From Pseudomonadota bacterium (lineage in GTDB: Bacteria > Pseudomonadota > Gammaproteobacteria > Xanthomonadales > Xanthomonadaceae), in NCBI GenBank assembly GCA_023423235.1, contig JAFAFY010000154.1:1-6948 (forward strand): DNA of 6,948 bases, in the 5' to 3' direction. The position numbers and the translations under genes were made by a program. The notes under the pieces were generated by a model, which was not told where the DNA came from, ran no database searches, and saw only the letters and a program-made list of their open reading frames with translations. This document shows, piece after piece, positions 5,282 through 6,948 of this stretch. Numbering within the stretch: position 1 is the first letter of the stretch; the number at the start of each line of letters is the position of its first letter.

Positions 5282-5285
5282 GGCC

Positions 5286-5308
5286 GTAGCGCCAGCGGCG
5301 AGCGCTAC
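5286..5308 (+). repeat. Hairpin just after the gacA-like gene
   Basis: GTAGCGC (5286-5292) and GCGCTAC (5302-5308) form a perfect 7-bp stem with a 9-nt loop, starting 5 nt after the stop codon. No T-tract follows directly. A second, terminator-like structure follows at 5320-5347. GTAGCGC-type palindromes can belong to dispersed intergenic repeats in GC-rich genomes, which would need a genome-wide count. Confidence 0.45.
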
Positions 5309-5319
5309 GCGCGCCTGCC

Positions 5320-5347
5320 GCCTGGGGACCGCGCCGCCCGGCCTTTT
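5320..5347 (+). terminator. Possible intrinsic terminator of the gacA-like gene
   Basis: GCC-T-GGG (5320-5326) pairs with CCCGGC (5337-5342) around one bulged T and is followed by CTTTT (5343-5347). The stem is short and the T-run is only four long, so it is a weak but correctly placed terminator 38 bp after the stop codon. Confidence 0.45.
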
Positions 5348-5364
5348 GCTGTTGCAGATGCAAG

Positions 5365-5393
5365 ACGGCCCCGACGCGTCGCGCCGGGGCCGT
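5365..5393 (-). terminator. Strong GC hairpin downstream of rne, candidate terminator
   Basis: ACGGCCCCG (5365-5373) and CGGGGCCGT (5385-5393) form a perfect 9-bp stem with an 11-nt loop. It lies 63 bp past the rne stop on the minus strand. The bases after it on that strand (CTTGCATCTG) are not a proper T-tract, so it may act as a 3'-end stabiliser or a weak terminator. The rest of the 175-bp convergent gap to 5456 shows no gene. Confidence 0.45.
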
Positions 5394-5456
5394 GGGTGGG
5401 TTCGCGGGGGAAGCCCGTCATCCGCGCAGGTCATGCCGCCTGCGCTTGCTCCCGGA

Positions 5457-6948
5457 TCAGGCGTTGCGCGGGGTGTCGTTGCGCGGGGTGTCCTCGCTGG
5501 TGCCGGCCGCCTGCTGCCCGGGCGTGGGTTCGGCATCTGCATCCGCATCCGCACCCGCTTCAACCGTGTCCGCCGCGACCAGGGCGGGATCGACCGCGTC
5601 GGGCTGCTCGGCGCTGGCGTCCTGCGCGTCGGCGTGATGATCGAACAATCCACCCGTGACCAGCGCCGGGGCGGTCGCGTCCTGCGTGGCATCGGCGGCG
5701 GTCGGCGCAGCCGGGACCGCATCGCCGATCGCGGTGACCGCTTCCTCCGCCTGGACCACAGTTTCCACCGGCGTGGTGGATGCGGCCGGCGTGTCCTGCG
5801 TGTCTGCAGCCTTGTCGGCCTGCACTGCAGGCGTGGCTGCAACGGTTGCGGGCGTCGCGTCCGCGGCCGGCGCGTCGACCACCGCAGCGGTGGCTTCGGC
5901 GGGCTTGATCCCGTCGGCCGGCAGCACCGTCTCCAGCGATTCCACCGCAACCTCGGCCGGCGCCAATACCGGGGCGTGGCTGTCGTCGGGCTGGACTTCC
6001 GCTGCGACTTCCGCAGGTGCCGGGGTGGCGTCCGCGGCAGGCGTCAGCGCTGCGGCGGCGACAGCGACTGGCGCTGCAGCGGCCGGGGCAGGGGTGCGCC
6101 TGGTGTCGTCTTCGGTGTTGGCGACGGCGGGCGCGGTTGCCGGCGATGCGGCGGGCAGGTCGTCGAAATCGAACTCCGGCTGCGAGCGGTTGCCGGGGAC
6201 GATCTCGTCGCCATCGCTGTCGCCCAGATCGTCGCTGTCGCTGTGCAGGTCGTCGGACTCGCCCTCGGCACCCTTGGCGCCGCCACGACGGCGACGGCGG
6301 CCACCGCGGCGGCCGCGGCGGCGACGGCTGTTGCCGTTCGCATCCTCGTCGCCTTCGCTGCCGTCGACCGGCTGGCCGCCGGTGGTCGCGGTTTCATCGG
6401 CATCGCCGGTGGTCTCGTCCGCGGCCGGCGGTGCGGAGACGGTCGCCGGCTGGGCGGGGGCGCTCACCGCATCGATGGGCGCTGCGGGTGCGCTATGCGC
6501 CTCGGTGCGCGGTGCTTGCGCGGGCGTTGCGTCGGCATGCGCGGGGGCCTCGTCACGCGTGGCGAGTGCGACCCCGGCCGCTGCTGCGACCGTTGCCGCC
6601 GTCGTCTCGACGGTCTCACCCTCCGGCTTGCGCGGCTGCCGCGGCTTGCGCTGCCGGCGTTCCTTGCGCGGACCGGCGTCCTTGTCCTGCGGCGCGGCCG
6701 CGGGAGCCTGCTCGCGCTTGCCCTCGGCGGGGCGGGCCTCCTCGCGCACGGGCTGCGGGTTGCCGTTCGACTGCCCCTGCGGCGGACGGTTGCCGCGGCG
6801 GTCGCGATCGCGGTCGCGGCGCTGGCCGCCACGGCCGTTGCGCTCGCCGCGGCCATGTTCGTTGTTGCTGCCGTTGCGCGATTCGCTGCGTGCCGGACGT
6901 TCGCCGCCGTTGCCCGGCGGCGGCGTGACCGGTTCCGGCGCTGCGAAC
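5457..6948 (-). CDS. rne: Ribonuclease E, C-terminal disordered scaffold region (N-terminal part outside window)
   Basis: Only the last 496 residues are present; the catalytic S1/DNase I-like half would lie beyond the right edge. The visible part is low-complexity: an Arg/Gly/Asn/Asp-rich basic stretch (about 15-55, including GQRRDRDRDRRGNR); a second basic block, RKERRQRKPRQPRKP (about 94-108); a long Ala/Pro/Thr/Glu region; a very basic cluster, SRRRRGRRGGRRRRRGG (207-223); an acidic Asp/Ser run (229-247); PEFDFDD near 257-263; and a final Ala/Thr/Val/Asp-rich tail. Arg-rich RNA-binding tracts inside a disordered acidic, Ala/Pro-rich tail are typical of the RNase E degradosome scaffold. In RNase E this half binds RNA, the membrane and partners such as helicase, enolase or PNPase. 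No catalytic residue is visible, so the call rests on composition and motif style; another Arg-rich disordered protein is the main alternative. It ends in a duplicated DTPRN motif. Confidence 0.8.
   Translation of the reverse strand, partial: FAAPEPVTPPPGNGGERPARSESRNGSNNEHGRGERNGRGGQRRDRDRDRRGNRPPQGQSNGNPQPVREEARPAEGKREQAPAAAPQDKDAGPRKERRQRKPRQPRKPEGETVETTAATVAAAAGVALATRDEAPAHADATPAQAPRTEAHSAPAAPIDAVSAPAQPATVSAPPAADETTGDADETATTGGQPVDGSEGDEDANGNSRRRRGRRGGRRRRRGGAKGAEGESDDLHSDSDDLGDSDGDEIVPGNRSQPEFDFDDLPAASPATAPAVANTEDDTRRTPAPAAAAPVAVAAAALTPAADATPAPAEVAAEVQPDDSHAPVLAPAEVAVESLETVLPADGIKPAEATAAVVDAPAADATPATVAATPAVQADKAADTQDTPAASTTPVETVVQAEEAVTAIGDAVPAAPTAADATQDATAPALVTGGLFDHHADAQDASAEQPDAVDPALVAADTVEAGADADADAEPTPGQQAAGTSEDTPRNDTPRNA
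5463..5492 (-). repeat. Perfect 15-bp tandem duplication at the C-terminus of rne
   Basis: GTTGCGCGGGGTGTC (plus strand) occurs twice back to back, at 5463-5477 and 5478-5492. Because the unit is 15 bp the frame is kept, and the protein ends in two copies of Asp-Thr-Pro-Arg-Asn before the final Ala. This looks like a recent slippage event in a disordered tail. Confidence 0.9.

Noticed and set aside
4493..5950. Long minus-strand open frame continuing upstream from the 165-residue protein across gacA and the rne 3' end
   Set aside because: Its composition is Arg/Pro/His-rich shadow sequence opposite the well-conserved gacA and in another frame of rne. The real protein starts at 4492 with its own ribosome binding site.
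6017..6928. Plus-strand open frame of 303 codons opposite rne
   Set aside because: Its extreme Arg/Cys/Ala-rich translation is the complement of low-complexity GC-rich codons; there is no support for a gene.
1..6948. Mobile elements, CRISPR arrays, toxin-antitoxin or defence islands, integrase attachment at ssrA
   Set aside because: No transposase, integrase, direct-repeat array or defence domain is visible. The 3' end of ssrA, a common attachment site, is followed by its terminator and a normal housekeeping gene with no duplicated ssrA end in the window.

Overview
This is a gene-dense, very GC-rich stretch of bacterial chromosome. It encodes a gammaproteobacterial-type tmRNA (tag ANDDNYALAA), a GacA/UvrY-type response regulator and what appears to be the disordered tail of RNase E. 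The protein flavour, especially the ferredoxin-NADP reductase and the long Ala/Pro-rich RNase E tail, suggests Xanthomonadaceae or Lysobacteraceae (Xanthomonas, Lysobacter, Luteimonas and relatives). That assignment is inferred from recognition of the families; no search was run.

Layout from left to right. The 3' end of a glutathione peroxidase gene (+) converges on a universal stress protein gene (-). The stress protein gene lies 43 bp downstream of a ferredoxin-NADP+ reductase gene, fpr (-), and is probably co-transcribed with it. A Fur-box-like operator overlaps the likely fpr promoter. Next on the minus strand is an AarF/UbiB-family atypical kinase with two C-terminal membrane segments. 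Upstream of it is ssrA (tmRNA, -), with a clear promoter and a strong intrinsic terminator. A small glycine-rich membrane protein of unknown function (-) follows. It is divergent from a gacA/uvrY-like response regulator (+), which in turn converges on the C-terminal part of rne (-). The rne gene runs off the right edge.

The common theme is housekeeping and stress physiology: peroxide detoxification, general stress, redox and iron metabolism, quinone-linked kinase function, ribosome rescue, post-transcriptional regulation and RNA decay. I see no transposase, integrase, CRISPR array, phage gene or toxin-antitoxin pair, and nothing that amounts to a new multi-gene system. Most long open frames lying opposite or across these genes are GC-driven shadows. 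The points most worth a second look are the Fur-like site at fpr, the uncharacterised 165-residue protein beside gacA, a GC palindrome and leader hairpin at the ssrA promoter, and the repeat-bearing disordered tail of RNase E.
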